In this document: positions 16,697-24,364 of the stretch, in pieces
Layout of the letters: the number at the start of each line of letters is the position of its first letter
How positions within the stretch are numbered: the stretch's first letter is position 1
Assembly (NCBI RefSeq): GCF_002734285.1
Contig: NZ_NSEA01000008.1
Span: 122,902-186,901 of the forward strand
Reading direction: 5' to 3'
DNA: 64,000 nucleotides
Source: Fredinandcohnia onubensis
GTDB lineage: Bacteria > Bacillota > Bacilli > Bacillales > Bacillaceae_L
Notes under the pieces: model-generated
Seen by the model: the letters and a program-made list of their open reading frames with translations, nothing else
What the model was told of the DNA's origin: nothing
Databases searched by the model: none
Translations under genes and position numbers: made by a program

Positions 16697-18247
16697 ATGG
16701 AAGGTACTATATTTTCACTGATTCCACCGATTGTTACGATTGCTATTATTCTAATTACAAAGCGATTATTTTTAGCATTAGGTATTGGAATTGCAATAGG
16801 AGCATTGCTCTATAATCAATGGAATATCATTGATAGTTTTGTAAACGTTTACCATATCATGGCTGATGTACTAATAGGTGATGGCAAAGTCTTGTTGTTC
16901 GTTGTGTTAATAGGAATACTCTCCTCCCTTCTCTATCTATCAGGTGGCATTTATGCCTTTTCCGAATGGGGAGTAAAAGTTGCCAAAACGAGAGTCCAAG
17001 CTCAAATGGCGACAATGTTAATCGGGTTTTTCACATGGTTTGATGATGCATTTAGTTGTCTATTCCGTGGTAGCGTAATGAGATCCGTAACGGATAAATA
17101 CCAAGTATCGCACTCTAAACTTTCCTACTTAATCCACTCAACCTCTGCACCAATCGCTCTACTTATACCAATTTCAGGACTTGCGGCTTTTATTACTTCA
17201 ATCATAGCAGGTGTCCTAACTGACACTGAGATTACCTCCTATCAGGCATTAGAAGCGTTTTTATTAGCAATACCTACCAATTATTATACAATTACTACTA
17301 TTATCCTCGTATTTATCGTTGCATATTTTGGAATAAATGTTGGCCAAATGCGTCGCGATGAAGAACGCGCAGTTACAGAAGACATATTATTTGATACAAA
17401 ACGTGGTAAAGTGCCAGGCTCTGAAGATACGAAACTTCCAACAAGAAATGATGGAAAAATGGCAGATTTACTTTTCCCTGTTTTAACATTAATCATCGTA
17501 ACAGTGATTTCTGCTATCTGGATTGGACGCTCAAGTGCCGAAGGACCAATCACCGCTTTTGATGTGTTAATTAATACAGACATTATTCTTTCCTTGGTAT
17601 ATGGTGCAATCGCAGCCGATCTTGTCATTTTAACAAGATTGCTAATGAAAAAGACTTCTGGTGAACACTTAAAGATTTCTACATTTGCTGGTATTAAAAC
17701 AACACTACCAAGCGTTATCATTCTTTTCCTTGCATTAGTTACAGCGAAAGTCATTTCTTCGTTAGGTGTTGGGAATTATCTTGCAACATTAATTGATGGA
17801 AATCTACAGCTTGCTTGGTTACCTGTTATCTTCTTTGTTTTCGCAGCTTTTATTTCATATTCAATTGGAAGTACGCTCGGTACTGCTGGTCTAATGATTC
17901 CGATTGGTGCTGAAATCGTGGCAACAATCGATGTTACTTTCCTAATTCCTGTAATTGGTGCCGTCTTAGCAGGAACTGTATTTGGAGAGCATACTTCTCC
18001 TTTATCTGATACAACGATTCTTGCATCGATTGGAAGCTCGGTTCACCCAATTGATCATATGGTGACACAGCTCCCATATGCATTGCTTTCCAGTGTTTCT
18101 TCAATCTTTGGATTCATCGTCCTAGGTTTCACTCAAAATATTGTGATCGGTTTGATTACAGCTATTCTAGTTATGGTTGTGGGTGCATATTTATTTAAAA
18201 TGCGGCTCAACAAGACACAAACCTTAACTGGGGAGATTGCCAAATAA
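16697..18247 (+). CDS. NhaC-type Na+/H+ antiporter-family carrier
   Basis: 516 residues, ATG 16697 after AAAGGGGG. About 11-12 membrane segments are visible from IVTIAIILITKRLFLALGIGIAIGALL onward. The family motif region GFFTWFDDAFSCLFRGSVMR and the late GTVFGEHTSPLSDTTILAS match NhaC-family proteins. Some members swap substrates such as malate/lactate or amino-acid derivatives for Na+ or H+. Lying between catabolic hydrolases and their GntR regulator, and with a cre site, it is more likely a substrate carrier than a pH antiporter (inference). Confidence 0.88.
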   Translation: MEGTIFSLIPPIVTIAIILITKRLFLALGIGIAIGALLYNQWNIIDSFVNVYHIMADVLIGDGKVLLFVVLIGILSSLLYLSGGIYAFSEWGVKVAKTRVQAQMATMLIGFFTWFDDAFSCLFRGSVMRSVTDKYQVSHSKLSYLIHSTSAPIALLIPISGLAAFITSIIAGVLTDTEITSYQALEAFLLAIPTNYYTITTIILVFIVAYFGINVGQMRRDEERAVTEDILFDTKRGKVPGSEDTKLPTRNDGKMADLLFPVLTLIIVTVISAIWIGRSSAEGPITAFDVLINTDIILSLVYGAIAADLVILTRLLMKKTSGEHLKISTFAGIKTTLPSVIILFLALVTAKVISSLGVGNYLATLIDGNLQLAWLPVIFFVFAAFISYSIGSTLGTAGLMIPIGAEIVATIDVTFLIPVIGAVLAGTVFGEHTSPLSDTTILASIGSSVHPIDHMVTQLPYALLSSVSSIFGFIVLGFTQNIVIGLITAILVMVVGAYLFKMRLNKTQTLTGEIAK

Positions 18248-18264
18248 GAGAATACTTCTCCTCC

Positions 18265-18297
18265 TCCCCCCTTCTTTTTTACAAGGGGGGTGTTTTC
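18265..18297 (+). terminator. Terminator after the NhaC-type gene
   Basis: TCCCCCCTT pairs with AAGGGGGG across a 9-base loop, then TGTTTTC. Confidence 0.8.
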
Positions 18298-18354
18298 TAG
18301 TAATCTAGGGAAAATTTTACCATTATTGTAATAGATATGAAAGGTGATAGAAAA

Positions 18355-19050
18355 ATGATTGAACCAGTGAAACGTTTAAATGTTACAGATAGTATTGTCA
18401 ACCAAATTAAGGACCTTGTTCTCCAAGGCAAACTAAATGAAGGAGACAAACTTCCCCCAGAGCGGGAACTAATGAATTTATTTGGGGTTGGTAGGCCTTC
18501 ATTAAGGGAAGCACTGAAGGTTTTGGAGGCGCAAGGTTTAATTGAAAAGACACAGAAGGGTACGATTATCACAGGTAACCATGATAAGTTTTTCTCTGAC
18601 TCCCTCATGTTCCAGCTCTATTTTTCCTCTGCCCAATGGCAAGACATTTTTGAAGCTCGTAGATTTTTAGAAAAAGAATTAACATACCTAGCAACAACGA
18701 GGGCGAATTCTGAAGACTTTGATGAAATCGAGCAAACCATTGTTGATATGGAAGTTTCGGTTCTTGAAAACAATCAAACAGAATATGTTCGATCGAACCT
18801 GGAATTTCATAAAAAAATTGCGAAAGCATCGAAAAACCTTGTCTTATTCAATCTATATGAATCCATTAATAATTTAGTGAAGCACTCTCAGGAAAGTGGA
18901 GTGACTGTACTTGGAGTAATGAACGAGTCACTCAATTACCATAAAGCAATTTTTACAGCGATGAAGGAACGTAATGCAGAACGTGCTAGCGACCTTATGG
19001 TCCAACACATTAATAGCGTTGAAGGCTATTTTCAAAAGAGCCAAAAGTAA
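18355..19050 (+). CDS. GntR-family regulator, FadR/FCD subgroup
   Basis: 231 residues from ATG 18355 (AAAGGTGAT 6 bases before it); the ATG at 18337 is rejected because that ribosome site would lie inside the gene. N-terminal winged helix with the GntR signature GDKLPPERELMNLFGVGRPSLREALKVLEAQGLIEK. C-terminal all-helical FCD ligand domain (about 90-225) with conserved D/H metal-type residues (LEFHKKIAKAS, LNYHKAIFTAM, MVQHI). Probably controls the preceding M20/FAH/carrier genes; a fitting palindrome lies at 15632. Confidence 0.9.
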   Translation: MIEPVKRLNVTDSIVNQIKDLVLQGKLNEGDKLPPERELMNLFGVGRPSLREALKVLEAQGLIEKTQKGTIITGNHDKFFSDSLMFQLYFSSAQWQDIFEARRFLEKELTYLATTRANSEDFDEIEQTIVDMEVSVLENNQTEYVRSNLEFHKKIAKASKNLVLFNLYESINNLVKHSQESGVTVLGVMNESLNYHKAIFTAMKERNAERASDLMVQHINSVEGYFQKSQK

Positions 19051-19056
19051 TTTGAT

Positions 19057-19094
19057 GACGGTCCTCTTTCTAAAAAGGGAACCGTCTTTTTTTA
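19057..19094 (+). terminator. Terminator after the GntR gene
   Basis: GACGGTCCTC pairs with GGGAACCGTC, followed by seven T. Confidence 0.8.
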
Positions 19095-19225
19095 CTAGTT
19101 TTTGGAAGATAGACAGGTTGTAATCTACCTGTAAAGAAACTGTAATACTAATCTACTTATTTTTTTCATAGAAATGAGTCATAGAGAGTTACCCAGTACT
19201 TAAATTAACTAGGAGGACTATCACT

Positions 19226-19936
19226 ATGAAAAAAATACTATTAGGACTAGCGATATTTATAGCATCTCTATTTTTTGCAGATCAAGCGTTTGCTTATACT
19301 GTACAAAAAGGTGACACGATGTCAGAAATCGCACATAAACATGGAATGACTTTAGAAGAATTAGCAGTAATGAACCCTCAAGTAGAAAATTTAGACTTGA
19401 TTATTGAAGGTCAACATATAAATGCCGAAGTAAATGAGAACACACCAAAATTATTTGAAGGTATGCATGTTGAGAAACAAGAGGAAGTTGTAGTAGCCAC
19501 ACAAGCAGCTATGCAAGAAACAGTAAAAGCAGAGAAAGTCGTTACTGAAGTTAAAAGCGTTTCTACAAATTATAATTTTTCTTCAGCAGAACTAGATTTG
19601 TTAGCAAGGATTGTACGAGCTGAGGCTCAAGCAGAACCTTTTGAAGGAAAAGTAGCAGTTGCAGCAGTTGTGTTAAATCGTGTAGAAAGTCCGAAATTCC
19701 CTGATACGATTCGAGATGTTATTTATCAGCGTGGCCAATTCCAACCCGTACGAAATGGTCAAATTAATAAACCTGCAGATGAAGAGTCAATAAAAGCAGT
19801 GCGTGCTGCACTCACTGAAATGAGAAATATTGCGAAGGATGCATTGTTCTTCTATAACCCAACAATTGCTACAAGTCGTTGGTTAGATTCAAGAACAACA
19901 GCCGTTAAAATTGGACGCCATGTGTTTAAATATTAA
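19226..19936 (+). CDS. Secreted LysM cell-wall hydrolase (SleB/CwlJ-like domain)
   Basis: 236 residues. Signal peptide 1-23 (MKKILLGLAIFIASLFFADQAFA). LysM domain about 24-66 (YTVQKGDTMSEIAHKHGMTLEELAVMNP). A linker follows, then a Hydrolase_2 domain about 122-236 with the probable catalytic glutamate in ARIVRAEAQAEP, VLNRVESPKFP and the FYNPTIATSRWL motif. Family enzymes (SleB, CwlJ, YkvT) cut spore-cortex or wall peptidoglycan. AGGAGG lies 8 bases before the ATG. It could act in germination or in vegetative wall turnover. Confidence 0.92.
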   Translation: MKKILLGLAIFIASLFFADQAFAYTVQKGDTMSEIAHKHGMTLEELAVMNPQVENLDLIIEGQHINAEVNENTPKLFEGMHVEKQEEVVVATQAAMQETVKAEKVVTEVKSVSTNYNFSSAELDLLARIVRAEAQAEPFEGKVAVAAVVLNRVESPKFPDTIRDVIYQRGQFQPVRNGQINKPADEESIKAVRAALTEMRNIAKDALFFYNPTIATSRWLDSRTTAVKIGRHVFKY

Positions 19937-20000
19937 ATTCGTTTTTTGAATTCGAAAATAATGTAAGGAACCTGTATGGTTCCTGTTAAAAATAGAGTAA

Positions 20001-20041
20001 ATGCCTGAGCCCTGATGAGGGTTCAGGCATTTTTGATTTTT
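20001..20041. terminator. Bidirectional terminator
   Basis: ATGCCTGAGCCC pairs with GGGTTCAGGCAT, then TTTTTGATTTTTT on the plus strand. It lies between the LysM gene and the convergent ABC permease gene. Confidence 0.85.
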
Positions 20042-20048
20042 TCGGTTA

Positions 20049-20801
20049 TTACCTCATTTTCAAAAACTGCATACGTTGGTTAAATAATGTTGGATACGAT
20101 AAAAATCCGAGCATAATACTTGTAACGGCTGCTGTTGTTAGAAGTAAAAAGAGTACGAGCAATTGAAATTGAACCGCTTGAATTGGACTGGCACCTGCGA
20201 TGATTTGGCCGCTCATCATACCAGGCAGTTGAACGAGTCCGATTGTTTTTTGGCTTTCAATTGTAGGGATCATACTTGCCTTGATTGACGTAATCAGTTG
20301 TGTATGGATTGCTTGTTTTGGAGTCCCTCCTAAGGACAGAATAAGCTCGGTTTGCTCCTGATGGCTGTCAACCTCCGACGTAAATCGATTTAAAAATAGA
20401 ATTGCAAGAACCATTGAGTTTCCAACAACCATTCCGCTGATTGGAATGATGTATTGGGCTGTGGCTGGTGTAATCTGAAATCCGAGTAAGATTGCTTGAG
20501 TTAGTACCTCCATAAAAATTAAAGTTGTCGCGATTTTCCATGTAATTCCTTTGATGGCCTTTCCTTTTTTCCTAGCATTTTGTGTAGCTGCCACAATCAT
20601 GACAATGACCATGAGAAAAATATAAAGGAGACTCTCTGTGTCGAATACAAATTTTAAAATATAGCCGACTGCAAATAATTGAATTATTGAACGGACAACT
20701 GCAATGGTCGTGTCTTTTTCCAATCCCAGGTTAAACGTTCTCGATAAAAAAATCGGGATTAGCACAAAAATAAGGGCAATGGCTAATGCAATTGTGCTCA
20801 C
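20049..20801 (-). CDS. fetB: FetB/YbbM-type ABC permease (UPF0014)
   Basis: 250 residues, GTG start at 20801 that shares a GTGA overlap with the stop of the ATPase gene. About seven membrane segments and the conserved family blocks PISGMVVGNSM, LSLGGTPKQAI and GLVQLPGMMSGQIIAGASP. E. coli FetAB exports iron and confers resistance to oxidative stress; the cargo in this organism is assumed by family. Translationally coupled to the ATPase. Confidence 0.88.
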   Translation of the reverse strand: MSTIALAIALIFVLIPIFLSRTFNLGLEKDTTIAVVRSIIQLFAVGYILKFVFDTESLLYIFLMVIVMIVAATQNARKKGKAIKGITWKIATTLIFMEVLTQAILLGFQITPATAQYIIPISGMVVGNSMVLAILFLNRFTSEVDSHQEQTELILSLGGTPKQAIHTQLITSIKASMIPTIESQKTIGLVQLPGMMSGQIIAGASPIQAVQFQLLVLFLLLTTAAVTSIMLGFLSYPTLFNQRMQFLKMR

Positions 20802-21529
20802 TCCATCATCTCCCCCTTCACAAATTGTTTTACTTTTTCATGAGTAGGAGATTTCAACAATACACTTTCGCCTGTTTCAATGACTTCCCCTTCCATCATA
20901 ACCCATACATAATTGCCGATTTCAATGGCTTGCTGGAGGTTATGGGTAATCCAGATGATGGTTACATTGTACTTCTGGTTGATTTTTACGATGAGTTCTT
21001 CAATTTCGTGTTTCGAAACTCGATCAAGTGCGGATGTTATTTCATCCAACAGCAAAATCTGCGGTCGATTTACAAGCGTACGTGCAATAGAAACCTTTTG
21101 GCGTTGTCCACCTGATAAATCACGGACATCTCGATTGAGGTATTCCTCTTCTAACCCAACATCTTCTAATAAATCTTTGGCTGTTTTTTCTTCTAAGTCC
21201 TTATTTTGAAGTGTCATTGGTAATGCAAGATTATGATAAACAGTCCCGTTTACCATTGGCGCATTCTGCAGGCCAATACCGACAGCCCGACGTAGTTCAA
21301 CCGGTTCATATGTTTGGATGTCTTTTTCTTTTATGTAAATTTCACCTGAATTTGGTGACAAAAGTCCATTACAAAGCTTTAAGAGAGTTGTCTTCCCCGC
21401 TCCAGAAGGGCCAACCAGTGATGTAATCGTCCCCTCATAAAAGGATCCCGTAATATTTTTTAAGATATGTTTTTCATTCGCATGAAAATTCACCCTGTTA
21501 AAATGAATGGCTGGTTTTAATGTTTGCAT
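20798..21529 (-). CDS. fetA: FetA/YbbL-type ABC transporter ATPase
   Basis: 243 residues from ATG 21529 (AAAGGAAGTG site). Walker A GPSGAGKTT, signature LSGGQRQKVSIARTLVNRPQ, Walker B ILLLDEITSALD and switch histidine IWITHNLQQA are all intact. It pairs with the downstream permease by overlap. Likely energises metal (iron) efflux as in E. coli FetAB, known for the family but not shown here. Confidence 0.88.
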   Translation of the reverse strand: MQTLKPAIHFNRVNFHANEKHILKNITGSFYEGTITSLVGPSGAGKTTLLKLCNGLLSPNSGEIYIKEKDIQTYEPVELRRAVGIGLQNAPMVNGTVYHNLALPMTLQNKDLEEKTAKDLLEDVGLEEEYLNRDVRDLSGGQRQKVSIARTLVNRPQILLLDEITSALDRVSKHEIEELIVKINQKYNVTIIWITHNLQQAIEIGNYVWVMMEGEVIETGESVLLKSPTHEKVKQFVKGEMME

Positions 21530-21677
21530 TTGTTCACTTCCTTTAATGCGATATCAATAAGATAACATACGATTATGATGAATTGATAAATTTTAATTCA
21601 TTTTTGTATATTATGTACCTTTTTTGTCAAAGGCAATTTAAAATAATACTATATGTTTTTGATTAGGAGTGTTTTTA

Positions 21678-23009
21678 TTGCAGCATAAGGACAAAGTCAT
21701 CATACTTGGCGGGGGAATTGCGGGAAAATTAGCCGCGCGCGTTCTTTCTGATTCTTTTCGAGAAGTGATCATCATGGAGCGAGATTCTGAAGTTACCTCT
21801 CCCATTCCAAGAAAAGGAGCGCCACAAGGTAATCATATTCATGCATTGCTTCATGCAGGTGAACAAGGTCTTGAAGAACTTTTTCCTGGCATCACTGAAA
21901 AATTTTATTCAACAGGAGCCGTGAAAATAAATTCAACAAAAGACCTTGCTTGGCACCATCATGGAGTTTGGAAACAGCGCTATGATGGTGGTTACACAAC
22001 CACTCTTCAAACTAGACCACATTTGGAATGGCATATAAACCAGTACATAAAAGAGGTTGAAAACATAACCATCCAATACAAACAAACCGTTAAAGAATAT
22101 GTATATGACAAGGGAAACAATCGAATGGTTGGCGTTGTTTTGAAAGACGGAAGCGTGATCAATGCCGTTCTGATTGTGGACGCGAGTGGGGCTAGTAGCT
22201 TCACGTATCGTTGGTTGAATGAACAAGGCATACATATCCCGATTGAAAAAGTGAAAATTGATTTAACTTACGTTAGTCAAATTGTGGAATTGCCTGAAAA
22301 TGTGAGCCAGGACTGGACAATCAAGCTTCTATACCCTAACCCACCTCACGAAAAGCTAGCAGGTTCGATTTCAAAGGTTGAGAGAAATCGTTATTTGGTT
22401 ACATTCATAGGGTACCATGACTGTATTAATGACAAAGAGGTTGTTAAAGAAAATAATTTATTACACCTAGCAAAACAGTTACAGAAGAATGATATTTATC
22501 AGACATTACAAACTGCTAAGCATCTAACTAGTATTTCTGTTTTTCGGGTGCCACATATAACATGGAGAAAATTCGAGAAAATCAACAACTTTCCTGCTGG
22601 TCTTATCATGATTGGCGATACAATTTGTAGAATTGATCCCTTTTTCGGTCAAGGAATGAGCATAGCTGTGTTAGAAGCCCTTGCTTTAAAAAGCATTTTA
22701 CAAAATCAATCGGTGGAAAATCTAGCTCGTGATTTTCATAAAAAGGCAGCAAAGATCATTGCTCCGATTTGGAATATGGTACTTACAGAGGATTTTCGGT
22801 ATCAAGAAACAACAGGTAAAAAACCATTTGGACTCCCCATTCTCCAATGGTATGCTCGGCAGGTATTTCTTTTATCAGCGAAAGACACCAACATCTATGA
22901 TTCTTTTATAAAAGTGATGAACCTAAAACGTCCAATGACCATTTTAATGAAACCAAGCATTGCTTTTGCGGTTTTGAGGAATGGGTTAACGCAAAAACGG
23001 AGACTGTGA
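21678..23009 (+). CDS. FAD-dependent monooxygenase/halogenase-like protein
   Basis: 443 residues with TTG start at 21678, 8 bases after TTAGGAG; a GTG at 21669 overlaps that site and is rejected. FAD-binding DKVIILGGGIAGKLAARVL at the N terminus, then GNHIHALLHAG, VDASGASS, and the second FAD motif GLIMIGDTICRIDPFFGQGMSIAVLEALALK. This is the p-hydroxybenzoate-hydroxylase/tryptophan-halogenase fold. The halogenase WxWxIP motif is not seen. Lone gene divergent from fetA; substrate unknown. Confidence 0.8.
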   Translation: MQHKDKVIILGGGIAGKLAARVLSDSFREVIIMERDSEVTSPIPRKGAPQGNHIHALLHAGEQGLEELFPGITEKFYSTGAVKINSTKDLAWHHHGVWKQRYDGGYTTTLQTRPHLEWHINQYIKEVENITIQYKQTVKEYVYDKGNNRMVGVVLKDGSVINAVLIVDASGASSFTYRWLNEQGIHIPIEKVKIDLTYVSQIVELPENVSQDWTIKLLYPNPPHEKLAGSISKVERNRYLVTFIGYHDCINDKEVVKENNLLHLAKQLQKNDIYQTLQTAKHLTSISVFRVPHITWRKFEKINNFPAGLIMIGDTICRIDPFFGQGMSIAVLEALALKSILQNQSVENLARDFHKKAAKIIAPIWNMVLTEDFRYQETTGKKPFGLPILQWYARQVFLLSAKDTNIYDSFIKVMNLKRPMTILMKPSIAFAVLRNGLTQKRRL

Positions 23010-23025
23010 TTGGTCACAGTCTCCG
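22992..23025 (-). terminator. Terminator embedded in the end of the convergent FAD gene
   Basis: Perfect 12-bp stem CGGAGACTGTGA/TCACAGTCTCCG with a 4-base loop. The T-run (TTTTTGC) is on the minus strand, so it ends the gene at 23040-23594. Its 3' arm, read on the minus strand, encodes the last codons of the plus-strand gene. Confidence 0.85.
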
Positions 23026-23039
23026 CATAACAATTAAAA

Positions 23040-23594
23040 TCAGCCTAGAACCACTCTTTCGTTTAGTTCCTCATGATAGATCCACGCATTTTGTCCAGGT
23101 GTTGTTGCACCTATCCATACAAAAAGCGGATCCGGTCCATGTGAACCATTAAATGTGACGACGAGATGTTTGTAGCTTTTGAGATTAAATTCTTCATCTT
23201 CTCGGAAGAAGGATAGCTGCGGATTGTACAGCCGATTTCCCTCTGTATATTCATTTCTGTATTCACTATATTCAGGTAAATCTTCTGGACGTTTTACTTG
23301 GCTAAATGTGACGACAATTTTTCGGGATTCAAAAAAGAGTGAAACATATTCGTATGATAAGCCTGCTGTTCGAATTTCAGGCGTTACATTCAATTCTGGA
23401 TGTTGATTCGCGATTGTGTAAATGGAGTCGAAAACATAAGAGGCGCGTTGTCTGGAGATGAAGTTTCTTTCGGTGACGAGATCAGGCTTTCCCTCTCTAT
23501 CCTTATAAAAACGCTCTAATCCACGTTTAATCCCTTTGATTATTAATTGTCGTTCAGCGCTACTTAAATAGAATTCATGACTAGAATCTAGCAA
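23040..23594 (-). CDS. Hypothetical protein, 184 residues
   Basis: TTG start at 23594 with GGGAGG 8 bases upstream. Begins MLDSSHEFYLSSAERQLIIKGIKRGLERFYKD. A charged helical N-terminal half is followed by a beta-rich C-terminal half with YEYVSLFFESRKIVVTFSQVKRPEDLP and LVVTFNGSHGPDPLFVWIGATTPG. No signal peptide, membrane segment or familiar motif. Not recognised. It has its own terminator and stands apart from the sugar operon. Function unknown. Confidence 0.75.
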   Translation of the reverse strand: MLDSSHEFYLSSAERQLIIKGIKRGLERFYKDREGKPDLVTERNFISRQRASYVFDSIYTIANQHPELNVTPEIRTAGLSYEYVSLFFESRKIVVTFSQVKRPEDLPEYSEYRNEYTEGNRLYNPQLSFFREDEEFNLKSYKHLVVTFNGSHGPDPLFVWIGATTPGQNAWIYHEELNERVVLG

Positions 23595-23683
23595 GAAACG
23601 AACCTCCCTATTGATAGTTTTCCTTATTATACCTTCAAAGGGGTGTCGAAAAGTGTTAGATTGTGGTTGAATCTATTATTCCA

Positions 23684-23726
23684 ATAAAAAAGAATAAGCT
23701 TATACACTTAATAAACCTATTCTTTC
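23684..23726 (-). terminator. Terminator of the 12-gene carbohydrate operon
   Basis: On the minus strand AAAGAATAGGTTTAT pairs with ATAAGCTTATTCTTT (two mismatches), then TTTATTGG. It lies about 20 bases after the stop of the SGNH gene. Confidence 0.75.
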
Positions 23727-23746
23727 ACATTCATTATTATATAAAA

Positions 23747-24364
23747 TTATTCAAACAGATCCTTCGTTGCTTCTATCCATGTTTTAGCCATTAGCATATT
23801 TCCGAGCGTATTCATATGAACACCATCAATTGTTAGAGGAAAGTCCTTCTTATGCTTTAAAAATGAAATAAAGGACTGGTGTGTCGGAACGATTACTACA
23901 TTATATTTTTCTGCTAATTGGTGGATGATATCAATATATGGTTTTAGCATGGAATTACCTTTTGCCAGAATATCTTCTGAAATTACTGTTGGTTCCATTA
24001 AAACAATTGAAGCATTGGTTTTTTCCTTCGTATTTATAAGAAGATTCTCTAACACTTCTTCAAAACGTTGTGGTAACACTTGTTCCATCTCAGGAGAATC
24101 TACTTGTCTCCATACATCGTTGATCCCAATGGAAATCGAAACGATATCAGGATGAAATGAAATAACATCTTGCTCCCACCGTTCAGCTAGGTCTGTTACC
24201 CGATTTCCGCTAATCCCTTTGTTTATGATTTCAATATCCCTTTGTGGATACGAAACCTTCAAATAATCATGAAGCAATCGTACATATCCCGTTCCAATGC
24301 TATCACTCTCGTTAATCCCCCACCATGTAATGCTGTCACCAATAAAAACAATTCGTTGTTTCAC
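23747..24364 (-). CDS. SGNH/GDSL hydrolase (probable carbohydrate esterase)
   Basis: 205 residues from GTG 24364, which has GGAGGGG 6 bases upstream and shares a GTGA overlap with the stop of the preceding gene; ATG 24379 lies inside the ribosome site. Block I FIGDSITW (catalytic Ser), block II KGISGNR (Gly), block III SIGINDVW (Asn), block V DGVHMN (Asp/His). No signal peptide, so cytoplasmic. Such enzymes often deacetylate imported sugars. Last gene of the operon. Confidence 0.9.
   Translation of the reverse strand: MKQRIVFIGDSITWWGINESDSIGTGYVRLLHDYLKVSYPQRDIEIINKGISGNRVTDLAERWEQDVISFHPDIVSISIGINDVWRQVDSPEMEQVLPQRFEEVLENLLINTKEKTNASIVLMEPTVISEDILAKGNSMLKPYIDIIHQLAEKYNVVIVPTHQSFISFLKHKKDFPLTIDGVHMNTLGNMLMAKTWIEATKDLFE

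Noticed and set aside
17284-17754. 156-residue minus-strand reading frame
   Set aside because: Opposite the NhaC-type membrane protein gene, whose hydrophobic codons leave the reverse frame open by chance.
21669-21677. GTG start for the FAD monooxygenase-like gene
   Set aside because: The codon overlaps the AGGAG ribosome site; TTG at 21678 has correct spacing.
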